A program made the position numbers and the translations under genes. From assembly GCA_009778065.1 (NCBI GenBank), contig WRKM01000001.1, positions 62,001-126,000 of the forward strand: a stretch of 64,000 nucleotides of DNA, given 5' to 3'. The notes beneath the pieces are model-generated. The model was given only the letters and a program-made list of their open reading frames with translations. It was not told the DNA's origin and did no database searches. Numbering within the stretch: the first letter of the stretch is position 1; every line of letters starts with the position of its first letter. This stretch comes from Oscillospiraceae bacterium. Its GTDB lineage: Bacteria; Bacillota; Clostridia; Oscillospirales; Ruminococcaceae. Of the stretch, positions 15,032 to 24,635 are shown one piece after another.

Positions 15032-16735
15032 CTACACCGAATATGTCGCTCTGACTAACTCATCCATGGTCGTTGTTCCCGCTCTGACCATTTCCGCCAC
15101 GTTATGCCGCAGAAGCCTCGTTCCGTCTTCGATTGCCTTACGTTCAATCTGCTCTGCCGTGCCGTTGTTGGAAATAATTTCTTTAAGCTGACTCGTAGAT
15201 ACAATAATCTCATGAATAGCCGTTCTCCCCGCGAAGCCCGTATTTCCGCACTCGCGGCAACCTCCAGGCTTATTCCTCTGTGCCGTTATGGGGGCTTTAA
15301 CGCCGACTAACTTTAAGTCCGCCGGGTCATCAATAACATACTGCTCTTTACAGGCATTACAAAGCTTTTTAACAAGACGCTGAGCGATAACACCCACGAG
15401 CGAACTCGCTACCATGTACGGGGCGACGCCCATGTCAACAAGACGAAGTATAGTACTCGACGCATCATTAGTATGCAGGGTCGAAAGAACAAGGTGTCCC
15501 GTGATAGCGGCGCGTATGGCTATGTCTGCCGTTTCGTTGTCACGCATTTCCCCGACCATTACTATATCGGGGTCCTGACGAAGAATTGAGCGAAGCGCGG
15601 CGGCGAAAGTCATACCCGCTTTTACGTTTATTTGAACCTGGTTTACGCCGTCGATTTTCTTTTCCACGGGGTCTTCTACTGTTACTATGTTTATATTAGG
15701 CTTAGAAAGCTCTCCGAGGGTTGCGTAAAGTGTCGTGGATTTACCCGAACCTGTAGGTCCTGTAACTAACATAACCCCGTGAGGGCAACGAATAACGCTC
15801 TTAAACATTTCGTAGTTATGCGCGGTCATGCCGAGTTCTGTAACACGCATGGTCTTTGAATCACCCGAAGCGAGCAGACGTATAACCACCTTTTCGCCAA
15901 AGACGGTAGGTATACTCGAAACACGCACGTCAAGGTTAATCCCGTCTATAATCATACCGAAACGCCCGTCAAGCGGTATGCGCCGCTCTGCAATGTTCAT
16001 ACCCGCCAAAATTTTCATACGTGTGACGAGCGAATTATGCACGGCGGGTTTTACCGCCATTTGTTCCATTAAGTCTCCGTCTATACGGATTCTTATACGG
16101 GTTCTGTCTCTGAACGGCTCAATATGTATGTCGGACGCTTTACGTCTGAATGCGGTTTCTACGAGCTGATTACATAATTTAACTATGGGGGCGTTGTCTA
16201 CGCGGTCTGACTCTGCCGCGGCAACTGCGGCGGCGGCGGCTTCTTCCTCGTTATACTCTTTATCAAGGTCGTCAACAACCGTTGCGGTCGCGGACTGTGA
16301 ATACATACGCCCTATAGTATCCATAATCGACGACTTCGTAGCGAGCATGGGATGTATTTCCATACCCGTGGTAATTTTAAGCTCGTCAAATATGAAAAAG
16401 TTAATCGGGTCATTCGTCGCCACGTAAAGCCTACCCGCACCCACCCTGTAGGACACACAAATATGCTTTCTCGCTATTTGTTCGGGGATTTTCTTTACTG
16501 CGTCGATGTCAATTTTTGTAGTGGTGAGGTCTACGAACGGAACCTTTAAGCGTGTCGAAAGTGCGTGAACAAGCTGTGTTTCCGAAACGTAACCAAGCTT
16601 CAGCACCATATCGCCGAGCTTTAAACCCTCCGGATTTTCTTCCTTGTCTTTCTGCTTTCTCAGCGCGGAGTCGAGTTGCTGTTCGGTAATGAAACCGCTT
16701 TCTACCAGTAGTTGTCCGATAGGAATGTTTTTCAT
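15032..16735 (-). CDS. pilB: Type IV pilus / type II secretion assembly ATPase PilB (GspE)
   Basis: A 567-residue hexameric ATPase that powers pilin polymerisation at the inner face of the membrane. The N-terminal MshEN/T2SSE_N domain (IGQLLVESGFITEQQLD, about residues 6-22) precedes the catalytic core. The core shows Walker A (GPTGSGKSTT), an Asp box (VTVEDPVE), Walker B (DPDIVMVGEMRDNETA), a His box (VLSTLHTNDA) and a four-cysteine zinc loop (CNACKE with CRECGNTGFAG). The Asp/Glu/Ala-rich insert at about 155-180 is a linker. The gene is divergent from pilD across a 98-bp gap containing a palindrome. No retraction ATPase PilT is seen in the window. Confidence 0.96.
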   Translation of the reverse strand: MKNIPIGQLLVESGFITEQQLDSALRKQKDKEENPEGLKLGDMVLKLGYVSETQLVHALSTRLKVPFVDLTTTKIDIDAVKKIPEQIARKHICVSYRVGAGRLYVATNDPINFFIFDELKITTGMEIHPMLATKSSIMDTIGRMYSQSATATVVDDLDKEYNEEEAAAAAVAAAESDRVDNAPIVKLCNQLVETAFRRKASDIHIEPFRDRTRIRIRIDGDLMEQMAVKPAVHNSLVTRMKILAGMNIAERRIPLDGRFGMIIDGINLDVRVSSIPTVFGEKVVIRLLASGDSKTMRVTELGMTAHNYEMFKSVIRCPHGVMLVTGPTGSGKSTTLYATLGELSKPNINIVTVEDPVEKKIDGVNQVQINVKAGMTFAAALRSILRQDPDIVMVGEMRDNETADIAIRAAITGHLVLSTLHTNDASSTILRLVDMGVAPYMVASSLVGVIAQRLVKKLCNACKEQYVIDDPADLKLVGVKAPITAQRNKPGGCRECGNTGFAGRTAIHEIIVSTSQLKEIISNNGTAEQIERKAIEDGTRLLRHNVAEMVRAGTTTMDELVRATYSV

Positions 16736-16771
16736 ATGATTTGTATCCTGCCTTTTTTATGAAAAATATAT

Positions 16772-16789
16772 AATTGACAAGCGTCAATT
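16772..16789. promoter_or_regulatory. Palindrome overlapping the pilD -35, candidate shared operator
   Basis: AATTGAC-aagc-GTCAATT is a perfect 7-bp inverted repeat with a 4-bp spacer. It covers the -35 element of pilD and lies between the divergent pilB and pilD genes. A regulator binding here could control both, which is inference. Confidence 0.45.
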
Positions 16790-16802
16790 TTTGCTTTATT
16801 AT
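16774..16802 (+). promoter_or_regulatory. Sigma-A promoter of pilD
   Basis: TTGACA (16774-16779), 17-bp spacer, TATTAT (16797-16802), 31 bp before the ATG. Confidence 0.75.
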
Positions 16803-16833
16803 TAGAGTATGATAATGGAAACGGAGAAATACT

Positions 16834-17607
16834 ATGGAAACTATTCTTTATGCTGTAATAGGACTGCTCATCTTTATGCTCGGCGGGTGTTTAGGCAGTT
16901 TTTTTAACGTCGTACTCTACCGCTTGCCCAAAAAAGAGGAGTTCATAAAAACCCGCTCACACTGCCCGGAGTGTAAGCACGTTCTTAAATGGTACGAACT
17001 TGTCCCGGTATTCAGTTATATGATACAACGCGGACATTGCCGTAAGTGCGGCGTTAAAATGAGCGTACAGTATCTGCTCATGGAACTGCTCTGCGGCGGA
17101 GCGAACCTCTGGGCTTTTATCTCGCTCGGCTTCGACAGTCCGCACCGTATAATAATCGCTTTTATTCTCTTCCCCGTTTTAGTGTCGCTGAGCGTGGAGG
17201 ACATCAGAAAGACCGAAATCCCCTACTGGTGTACTATAACGATTGCCGTACTCGGCATAGCCGCCACAATCTTTTCCGTCCTACCCGCCTTTCAGCCGAC
17301 TGACGCTTTATGGTGGGAACATCTTATCGGAATGGTGATAGTTTCTCTGCCTTTCGCCGTGTTTTGTTTCCTCGGAGCCATGGGCGGCGGCGATGTACAA
17401 CTCACGGCGGCGGCGGGGCTTCTGCTCGGTTTCGCAATAGTACCCTCGGTACTTATCGCCCTGATTATCGGCGCGGTTTTCGGTATAGCCGTAAAAATCT
17501 CCAAAAAACGCGCCACTGTTTGTTTCGGTCCTTTTCTTTCGCTCGGTATAGCCGTAGGATATTTATATGGCTATGACATAATCGCGGCATATTCGATGGC
17601 TTTTTAG
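16834..17607 (+). CDS. pilD: Prepilin peptidase PilD (A24 family)
   Basis: A 257-residue polytopic membrane protease that removes prepilin leader peptides and usually methylates the new N-terminus. It has an N-terminal GCLGSFFNVVLYRLPK, then the zinc-type tetracysteine CPECKHVLKWYELVP ... CRKCGVKMS (about residues 47-75). The catalytic aspartates are in SVEDIRKTEIPYW and GGGDVQLTAAAGLLLG. About seven to eight hydrophobic segments are visible. The RBS CGGAG precedes ATG 16834. It converges with the cysteine-rich pseudopilin gene with 35 bp between stops; that gap holds a tandem copy of CCTTTATTCTAA rather than a terminator. Confidence 0.95.
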   Translation: METILYAVIGLLIFMLGGCLGSFFNVVLYRLPKKEEFIKTRSHCPECKHVLKWYELVPVFSYMIQRGHCRKCGVKMSVQYLLMELLCGGANLWAFISLGFDSPHRIIIAFILFPVLVSLSVEDIRKTEIPYWCTITIAVLGIAATIFSVLPAFQPTDALWWEHLIGMVIVSLPFAVFCFLGAMGGGDVQLTAAAGLLLGFAIVPSVLIALIIGAVFGIAVKISKKRATVCFGPFLSLGIAVGYLYGYDIIAAYSMAF

Positions 17608-17642
17608 ATAAAAGCCGAAAACCTTTATTCTAAGCCTTTATT

Positions 17643-19070
17643 CTAATCCTTTGCAGTATACAGAATCAAAATAGGCTGAGGTTTTACTTTTTCTGTCGGG
17701 TCGAAAGGGTCGTCAGGCGGGTCTCTCATTAGAAAATTCGTCGCTATATTAATATCGCCGCCTAAGTTCTCTTTTCCCCTGTTAAACACAGGCTCATCTA
17801 AATAAGGGTTAATGAAACTAAAACTCGTGGTTCTGCCCTTTGTCACCTTGGTTCTGTTATCGGGTTCATACGGGTTAAACGTCCGGGCGACGTTCCGCAC
17901 GGCTTGTATACTGATATTCAGTCCACCCGAAGGCAGAGGGCTAATTACATAATTTATCCCGCAGTTCTCGCATGGAGCGTAAGGCTCACAATAACCTATA
18001 CCCTCATTACAGAGTATGGGTGCATAATAGTCGGGTTCAAACACCCTCGTCCGCATCGCGTGCGTCCCGTCAGGGTCGCTGTTTATATCTGTCAGTACCC
18101 CGTCCGTGCCAATCAAATATTCATACGCATCATTAGCAGTGACAGTCGGTCCTGATAACTCGTCCGTTATATCTCCGAGGTCATACAGATAGCCGTTCGC
18201 ATCAAAATACAGCCCTTTGATTCTGTATTCCCGCTCTGCATCGGGGGTCGCTTCTAACAAATGTTTGCTCAGATGGGTTGTAGATTTTATAGACTCACAG
18301 GTATAAATGTCCGGGTGGTCAGGAACACCGGGCGGGTCGTAAATAGGACTCAACGTGCGGGTAGAATCACACGACTTATGGTCGGGACATACCCCTACAT
18401 TGATACAGTGGGTGGTTTTACAGATGTCATCGCAATAATTATCTTCATCGGGGTCGTCTTGGCAATGATTTAAAGAGGCGCAGGCTGTATCATAACCATT
18501 TTCTCTTGAACAACGCGCCGCCTCAACCCTATCGGTTTTCGGGCAGGTTCTGAAAACGCAGGGTACATGATGGTCGGTATTGGGACAGCCATCGCAAAAA
18601 CCGCCTGTTATATCATCGCAATCAATTTCAAGGTGAGGAGGGTTAGCAGAGCTGCAAAAATATGCTCTGTTTGTCGTGTTCTGACAGGGTAAAATAACAC
18701 ACCTGAACTGTTCACCTATGTGATATTGACAATGCGAAAAGTTTCGTAAATACATATCAGCTTCGCCGATATTCTTAAACCTGCTGTCAGCTACGCCCGG
18801 CGGAGCAATAGAGGTCTGAAGCTGAAGCGTCTGCCAATCCAATATTTCCACCCTCGTGGCAATATCGGTGCTTTTTTTTATATAATCGCCGATATTATCA
18901 ACGATTGCGTCTATGCGCGTGTCTCGCCGAGCCCCCATTATCAGTCCGCTTATCGGTCCGACTAAAGCCGCCATTAACGTGACTAAAATACCGAAAACGG
19001 CGACAGCCACTAACAGCTCTATCATGGTAAAGCCTTTTTTGTTTTTAAGTTTATATAAGTACCTAAGCAT
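17643..19070 (-). CDS. Cysteine-rich pseudopilin (GspJ/PilW-like N-terminus)
   Basis: A 475-residue protein with a class III prepilin signal: basic leader, Gly13/Phe14 cleavage site and Glu at +5 (KKGFTMIELLVAVAVFGILV), then a hydrophobic helix. The passenger is far longer than usual minor pilins (about 150-220 residues) and holds about 22 cysteines. They cluster between residues about 125 and 245 in short Cys-x2-6-Cys spacings (for instance GGFCDGCPN, NYCDDICKTTHC). This suggests disulfide cross-linking or metal binding outside the cell. It is the last gene of the pil operon; RBS AGGAGGG is 5 nt from the ATG. I do not recognise the passenger domain. Confidence 0.85.
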   Translation of the reverse strand: MLRYLYKLKNKKGFTMIELLVAVAVFGILVTLMAALVGPISGLIMGARRDTRIDAIVDNIGDYIKKSTDIATRVEILDWQTLQLQTSIAPPGVADSRFKNIGEADMYLRNFSHCQYHIGEQFRCVILPCQNTTNRAYFCSSANPPHLEIDCDDITGGFCDGCPNTDHHVPCVFRTCPKTDRVEAARCSRENGYDTACASLNHCQDDPDEDNYCDDICKTTHCINVGVCPDHKSCDSTRTLSPIYDPPGVPDHPDIYTCESIKSTTHLSKHLLEATPDAEREYRIKGLYFDANGYLYDLGDITDELSGPTVTANDAYEYLIGTDGVLTDINSDPDGTHAMRTRVFEPDYYAPILCNEGIGYCEPYAPCENCGINYVISPLPSGGLNISIQAVRNVARTFNPYEPDNRTKVTKGRTTSFSFINPYLDEPVFNRGKENLGGDINIATNFLMRDPPDDPFDPTEKVKPQPILILYTAKD

Positions 19071-19081
19071 AAAAAGCCCTC

Positions 19082-20479
19082 CTAATATTCACACGGGTTT
19101 CTCTCCGGCAGACATTTGTACCCTTCTGCCGCAGGGCAGGGGACAATCCCGTGACCTGTACAGGCTTTAGCAAAGGGGTCTTCGGGGTCGTCAATGCCAA
19201 TTTCATCAATTTGCCTCGGGGTGAGTCCGAAATAGGGACAATTGTTAAGCGTGCCATGCTCGTGACGCCCATGCACACGGCAGGCTCTCGACGGAATATC
19301 ACTGCTCAATATCGACGCCACTTCCGTGAAATTATATTCCTTTCCCGGTACGGCGGGAATCTTTAGGTTTAGTCTTTCAGGTTCGCCGAAATGGGAGCTT
19401 AAATCATCATCAGGGGCACCGGGGGTCACAAATGTAACTTTAATCCTCGCCCAACGGTCGCTGAAATTCATTATTCTGATAGCTTTTAAAGGCAATGTAG
19501 GGTCTGAACCCGTCATGTAGTGTGCTGTGGCGTTTCTCGCGCCGGCATCGACCACAACAAACTCAGCCGCATCGGGAAGGGTCAGAAATGTTATATGATT
19601 TTTAGTTTCCGTAGGACCGACCGGTAAATAAGAAAAGTCGATAACCCAGGTCACAGCGGTAAATCTTTCGTGTTCCGGATTTGAAGGGTCGGTACAAACA
19701 TCATAACCGCAGGGAGCATGGTTGGCAGGTATGGTACAAATGTCATATCCGCATACAAATTTAATGTCGCCCGTGACAGTGTCCTCCGAGCCGCAGAATA
19801 CTCCCTTTGTTTCCCAGATGTTCAGGTCTATTTTACCGTTTTTAAAGTCTGAATAAAATCTGCAATCAAGTTCAAGCGGTTCATCGGGTAAATATTTAAA
19901 AATTACATCAAGCTCATTGGCTATTCCGCTGAAACGAGGACTCGTAATTCTCATGAACTCATCTTCTCGGTAATAACCTGCAACGTCTCCGTCTATTCCG
20001 ACATTTTCAGCGGCGGAGGCGGCGGTACAAATCAGCGTAGGACTGGTTCCCCTAAATTGGGGGCATCCGCCATTCGTCGGGCAGAAATTATTGATATGTT
20101 CATTAGTTTCGCAGAGGACATTATTAACGCATATATCATGCTTACACAGAGTACCCGCAGACAAAACACGCGCATCCCCGTCAGGGTCTTCAAACCTTAT
20201 GTTATGTCCGCTCGCGCCGTCCCAAAACAGGTCGTCCATTTCGAGATTCAGCAGTACATCATCGAACGACAGCCCGTGCGATAAAGCTAACATTTGCGCC
20301 TGTTCGTCTATGCTTTGCGCCATGTTCACATTTTTAGTTCTCTGTGAAAGGCTGAACGCCAACATCTGCATAATAGCGAGCATCAGCATCCCGAACAATA
20401 ACAGCGCGATTAAAACCTCGGTCAATGTAAAACCGCCGTTATGCTTTAAATTTTTAAAGCTTTTTAATGAATGTTTCAT
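19082..20479 (-). CDS. Cysteine-rich pseudopilin (GspI/PilV-like N-terminus)
   Basis: A 465-residue protein with a prepilin signal GGFTLTEVLIALLLFGML (cleavage after Gly16, Glu at +5). The passenger is large and carries about 18 cysteines in groups such as CKHDICVNNVLC, CGYDICTIP, CGYDVCTDP and a C-terminal series ending KCLPERNPCEY. The repeated phrase CGYD(I/V)C suggests an internal duplication. It lies 28 bp after the 1345-residue pseudopilin and 11 bp before the other cysteine-rich pseudopilin, so all three are co-transcribed. Its likely role is a minor pilin in the tip or priming complex; the cysteine-rich part has no family I can name. Confidence 0.85.
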   Translation of the reverse strand: MKHSLKSFKNLKHNGGFTLTEVLIALLLFGMLMLAIMQMLAFSLSQRTKNVNMAQSIDEQAQMLALSHGLSFDDVLLNLEMDDLFWDGASGHNIRFEDPDGDARVLSAGTLCKHDICVNNVLCETNEHINNFCPTNGGCPQFRGTSPTLICTAASAAENVGIDGDVAGYYREDEFMRITSPRFSGIANELDVIFKYLPDEPLELDCRFYSDFKNGKIDLNIWETKGVFCGSEDTVTGDIKFVCGYDICTIPANHAPCGYDVCTDPSNPEHERFTAVTWVIDFSYLPVGPTETKNHITFLTLPDAAEFVVVDAGARNATAHYMTGSDPTLPLKAIRIMNFSDRWARIKVTFVTPGAPDDDLSSHFGEPERLNLKIPAVPGKEYNFTEVASILSSDIPSRACRVHGRHEHGTLNNCPYFGLTPRQIDEIGIDDPEDPFAKACTGHGIVPCPAAEGYKCLPERNPCEY

Positions 20480-20507
20480 AATATCATTCTCCCGACATTA
20501 CATAGGT

Positions 20508-23500
20508 TTATCTGTAGCCGATTGTTGTAAATTTGCCGACTTCTTCGATGTAGAATTTTTCGGATGGACCGGTGGACTCGCCGCCGCCGGAACCTGCGCC
20601 GCCTTTAAGGGCTTTCGCCGTCATATCGCTGATTATATCCCTCTGTACACGTGTTTCACCGTTAATCACAGGTCCGCGGTAGTAGTCCGCCGGCATTAAG
20701 TGGGTTATGGGTAACATGGCTCTTAATTGCTGACCGCCGTTTCCCATGTCTCCGTACAAAAATCCTCCGATAACATGTGCATAAAAATCATCTGTGTTCT
20801 CTACCTGGTTTCTACTGCCCGGCGAATAAACATAACCAAAAATGATACTTGCAATACTGTGGAAACGGGTCGCCGAGTTTTCATTGTCCCAGTCATCTAC
20901 GAAGATAATATTATTATGAATAAACATTCCCGTGCCTCTCGCGTGACCGCCAACGGAGCAAATCGCTAAACTACAACCTGCCTCGCCGCACGGACCCGCT
21001 CCCGATGGGTAGTACCTGCCGTGTTTTTTTATTAAATTAACCTCGTCGTCCTGTCTTAATAGCCACCGTCCCGTTTCCTTGTTTTCCATATTGTTGTAAC
21101 CAAAGCCGCCTTCGCCCGGTACGTCACTAATTGGTTCTAAGCTTGCGGGGTTACAATAGTGGCAGTTGGAACTAACACCCGCAACTATACAACTCGGCTG
21201 ATGGGTGTCTGCGGAACCGTAGTTTTGCTTGTGGATATAATTATTTTTTATATGGTCTAAAAATCCATTACCGCGTTCCGGGGGGTTACTTATTCTGTAA
21301 GAAAACTGATTCATGCCGGTTCCGCTGGTTGCAGTAATCTTAGACATTGCAGTCAAACCTGACATAGCACTAAAAGCGGGTGGGGCGTTTTTCATCTCAT
21401 AAATCCATGCCATATGTCCGATAAATGTATTTGCGTTTCTGGGATAATTCACGCTTCCATTCGTAACAAGCTCATTACAACCGGATTCACGGCAGTCGGC
21501 ATAATGACCGACACCCGGAGGGCAACTCGGATTTGTCCTCCTGTCCATGACAAACACCACGTTCCCCGCGCCTTTAACTATAATATTCGTATAAAGTCCG
21601 CTGTTGGGGTTCAGGTCACCATTTGTACTCCAGTCAAACTCGCCGCTCATGCCGGGACTGTTATCCTTGAGTAGTATAAAGATGTTTTTATGCTTTTCGG
21701 GTTCGTTAAAGACTGGGTTTCCGTTTTCGTCATATCTCGTGTCTATGATTATTGTCGAGTTCCCCGGTGTGCGATTACCCGCTCCTCCTATAAACCCGCT
21801 GTCCGTAATAACCATTGCGCGTCCGGCAGAGTTCCAACCAATACTTCCTCCTCCGCCGTATTCAAAATCCGCGGCTGTCGCAGGGCGTTGGAACGAGGTA
21901 ACTAAACCCGTACCGCCGAAAGCTCCCGCATCTATACGGATTGCATTATTTTCCATAGCATCTATCACTTCTTGGTGATAGTCGCTTGCTAAGAGTTCGG
22001 CTCCTTTACTTTTATCAACGCCTTGCGACTTAAATTTATCGGAATAGGTAGGGTACAATAATGTACGCGGGTTGGTTTGCGGTCTCCATTTCGGACCCCA
22101 AAGCGGCTCAAACCAATAATCTTTTTCTGCCGCGACATATGCCTGCCCATTGTTTGCATCATTAAGCTTTAGGCTTTGATAGTCTACCCCAACGGCGCCC
22201 GATGACAGCCTAAGCTGAACTTTCGCAGGGACTAACGGGTCTACCTGACTGTGTTCGGTTTGAATGTGATTTTGATTAGAGGGCGTCACGGGGGTAAGTC
22301 CCGAAGGGGCGGCGTATTCAACGCAGTCGGGATAATTATCACATTCTTCTCCATCATAACACTCGTATCTTATCACAACATCTTCGACAGGAAATGAAGT
22401 GTCAGCGGGTGCGGTTCTGTGCCACTTGCTGAGAATCCCTGTCCACTCGTTTAAGCCTTCGTCCCATTCATACCACGGTTCTTCGCCCGGTCCGTTTCCG
22501 CCTTTATAAGCTTCGATTAAATCAGACGGAAGACCTAAGCGGTTTTTACTTTCGCCCGTAAATGCTCCGACGGCATCCATGAGTTTAAGGTATTGCAACA
22601 GCATACTATGCTCAATTTCTTCCGCACAATTCAATACATCGTCCTCTAAAGAGTTAGTAGCACTATTCCACTTGCTCATTCTGTGAGTGGCGAACTGCCA
22701 GCCCACGGGTTTTACCAGTCCCTCATCAAGCCGCTCTTTTTTAGCGAGGAATTCATTCTCATCTACAGCAGTGTCCTCTTCCTCTGTATCCGGTGTGCCG
22801 CTCCCGTAGGTAATCGCATTCGATTCCCCGTTTATATTTCTTGCGTATAATTTTGTAGAACTGTTTACACTTCCCGTAATATTAATTGTGCCATAGGCTT
22901 CTATGGTGACATTGCTCCCCACGCTTCCGTCAACATTAACATTACCCCAAGCGGAAATCGTAACATTGTTACCCACTCTGTTTACTTGAATATCTGCCCA
23001 ACCCTCTTTTAGTCCTATCGCATATATTATTCCGTTGTCCAAATTAGAACTGGTCATTTTATTCACGTTAATTGAGGGACCTGTACTGTTTATTTCCCAA
23101 TTCTGATTAAGATAAGCATTTATATTAACAGTTCCATTGGAAGATAATCTCGCGTTTGCACCTATTCCTTGCGATGAGTTGTCTTGTGTGCGTAATGTTA
23201 TATCACCCTTTGCAGATAAGAGTATACCCGAACCGATAGTTGCCGCATTTGGTGTACCTATTGTGATATTTCCATTGGCATAAACCCTGGCATTAGAGGC
23301 AAAATTCTGATGAATAATTGTGTTTCCCGCAGAAAAGATAGCCACATCGCCTTGTAAGGTTTCGTTGAAGTTAGAATCAATATCTACATTCCCGAAGCCA
23401 TAAACCGTTGTCGGGTTTGCCGGGGTTGTCATACCGCCCCCAATACCGCGAGGGGTTTTAAAATCACCGCCGACCCTAAGTATCCCGCCGTCTCTCATAA

Positions 23501-24545
23501 AAGGATTTGACTGCGTAAAGTTTACGTTTTTTACCTCTAAATCTCTCCACATATTCATGATTATAGGCGGGTTCGGTCCGGGCATCATGTCAGCAGTACC
23601 ATCTATTATAAGACTCCCGTAAGAATCCAAATCATACTTAAAGCCGGTATGGTCTGTAAACGTGGTAATGTTGGTTGAGTTTTCATTTGCGGGGTTTGTA
23701 AGCCCTCCGAAATAAGTACGTCCCATAATATTAAGTGCGTCCCATTTCGATGTTGCAGATGCTATTCCCGGTTGAGCGCGATAATACGCAGGTCTCTCGA
23801 AAAATCCGTCGTCATCGGAAGAGTTCGCCGTTCCGGGTTCTCCGACCGACATTATTTCTTTACTCGAACCTCTGTATTCCATGATTCTTACGAAGGTCTG
23901 TTGGTCAAAATCCCTCGAAACCGTGGTTTCTATCTCAAATATTTTAACAGGTGCTAAGCAATCTGCCATAGTATTAGGCACGCCGTTTGAAGGGTCTCCC
24001 ATATGCTTGCCCAAAATATCATCTGTTAAGGGGGTACATTCGCAATAATGCTGAACCAAACTAATCTCTATTGTATAGTTGCCCATATAGGATTCGTCAA
24101 CCTCATCGGCATCGCCCGCAAGCGCGGTTCCGTCGGGGTCGGTCGTAATATATACCTTTTCATGTACGATTCCGAGCCTTCCGTCAGTACCTAATGCAGT
24201 CCACTCGCTCGCGGTAAAGCCCGTCGGTTTCATCGACATTATATCGTAGACGAGCGGGTCTTTTATCCCATGTAAATAATAACCTTCCGGGATAAGCGAA
24301 ACATAACGCTCTAAGTAGTTAAAGAGCCAGTCGTTAACCGCCACGGCAGACTGATAGAGCTGTTCGCTCCGCGCATCTTCAAAAACCTCTTCCTTTTCCG
24401 ATACGACTGTGAAAAAGAGAGCGGATGCAAGCATGACCAATAAGGACATAACTATGAGAACCGATATAAGCGCGGCTCCGCTCTTTTTAAAAAGGTTTTT
24501 GTATCCCTTTGTGTTACGCCCGTTTTCGTGTTTTAAAGTTAACAT
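20508..24545 (-). CDS. Giant PilX/GspK-like tip pseudopilin with beta-helix-like region
   Basis: A 1345-residue protein. The N-terminus (SGAALISVLIVMSLLVMLAS, about residues 22-41) is prepilin-like but lacks Glu at +5, as in GspK/PilX tip proteins. Residues about 348-570 form regularly spaced, Asn/Gly-rich, valine/isoleucine strands (NVTISAWGNVNVDGS, VTIEAYGTINITGS), as expected for a right-handed beta-helix; similar regions occur in PilX-type proteins with DUF7305-like domains. Cysteine pairs are scattered through the C-terminal half (SCPPGVGHYADCRESGC, CGEAGCSLAICS). GspK is usually about 300-350 residues, so the passenger is an added module, probably an adhesin-like tip. RBS GGAGGG precedes the ATG. 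Confidence 0.82.
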   Translation of the reverse strand: MLTLKHENGRNTKGYKNLFKKSGAALISVLIVMSLLVMLASALFFTVVSEKEEVFEDARSEQLYQSAVAVNDWLFNYLERYVSLIPEGYYLHGIKDPLVYDIMSMKPTGFTASEWTALGTDGRLGIVHEKVYITTDPDGTALAGDADEVDESYMGNYTIEISLVQHYCECTPLTDDILGKHMGDPSNGVPNTMADCLAPVKIFEIETTVSRDFDQQTFVRIMEYRGSSKEIMSVGEPGTANSSDDDGFFERPAYYRAQPGIASATSKWDALNIMGRTYFGGLTNPANENSTNITTFTDHTGFKYDLDSYGSLIIDGTADMMPGPNPPIIMNMWRDLEVKNVNFTQSNPFMRDGGILRVGGDFKTPRGIGGGMTTPANPTTVYGFGNVDIDSNFNETLQGDVAIFSAGNTIIHQNFASNARVYANGNITIGTPNAATIGSGILLSAKGDITLRTQDNSSQGIGANARLSSNGTVNINAYLNQNWEINSTGPSINVNKMTSSNLDNGIIYAIGLKEGWADIQVNRVGNNVTISAWGNVNVDGSVGSNVTIEAYGTINITGSVNSSTKLYARNINGESNAITYGSGTPDTEEEDTAVDENEFLAKKERLDEGLVKPVGWQFATHRMSKWNSATNSLEDDVLNCAEEIEHSMLLQYLKLMDAVGAFTGESKNRLGLPSDLIEAYKGGNGPGEEPWYEWDEGLNEWTGILSKWHRTAPADTSFPVEDVVIRYECYDGEECDNYPDCVEYAAPSGLTPVTPSNQNHIQTEHSQVDPLVPAKVQLRLSSGAVGVDYQSLKLNDANNGQAYVAAEKDYWFEPLWGPKWRPQTNPRTLLYPTYSDKFKSQGVDKSKGAELLASDYHQEVIDAMENNAIRIDAGAFGGTGLVTSFQRPATAADFEYGGGGSIGWNSAGRAMVITDSGFIGGAGNRTPGNSTIIIDTRYDENGNPVFNEPEKHKNIFILLKDNSPGMSGEFDWSTNGDLNPNSGLYTNIIVKGAGNVVFVMDRRTNPSCPPGVGHYADCRESGCNELVTNGSVNYPRNANTFIGHMAWIYEMKNAPPAFSAMSGLTAMSKITATSGTGMNQFSYRISNPPERGNGFLDHIKNNYIHKQNYGSADTHQPSCIVAGVSSNCHYCNPASLEPISDVPGEGGFGYNNMENKETGRWLLRQDDEVNLIKKHGRYYPSGAGPCGEAGCSLAICSVGGHARGTGMFIHNNIIFVDDWDNENSATRFHSIASIIFGYVYSPGSRNQVENTDDFYAHVIGGFLYGDMGNGGQQLRAMLPITHLMPADYYRGPVINGETRVQRDIISDMTAKALKGGAGSGGGESTGPSEKFYIEEVGKFTTIGYR

Positions 24546-24570
24546 TATAGACCCTCCCGTCTGTCCGTGG

Positions 24571-24586
24571 CGCGATACCTGTCGCG
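24571..24586 (-). other. Intergenic hairpin between pilO and the giant pseudopilin
   Basis: CGCGA-(6 nt)-TCGCG in the 90-bp gap between the giant pseudopilin start (24545) and the pilO-like stop (24636), with no T run. Because transcription runs from high to low coordinates, it lies downstream of pilO and upstream of the pseudopilin. A processing or mRNA-stability role is a guess. Confidence 0.35.
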
Positions 24587-24635
24587 TTATTTATTTTAAA
24601 ATTGCGCCGAAAGCTTCTCCCTTATTTAAAGTATT

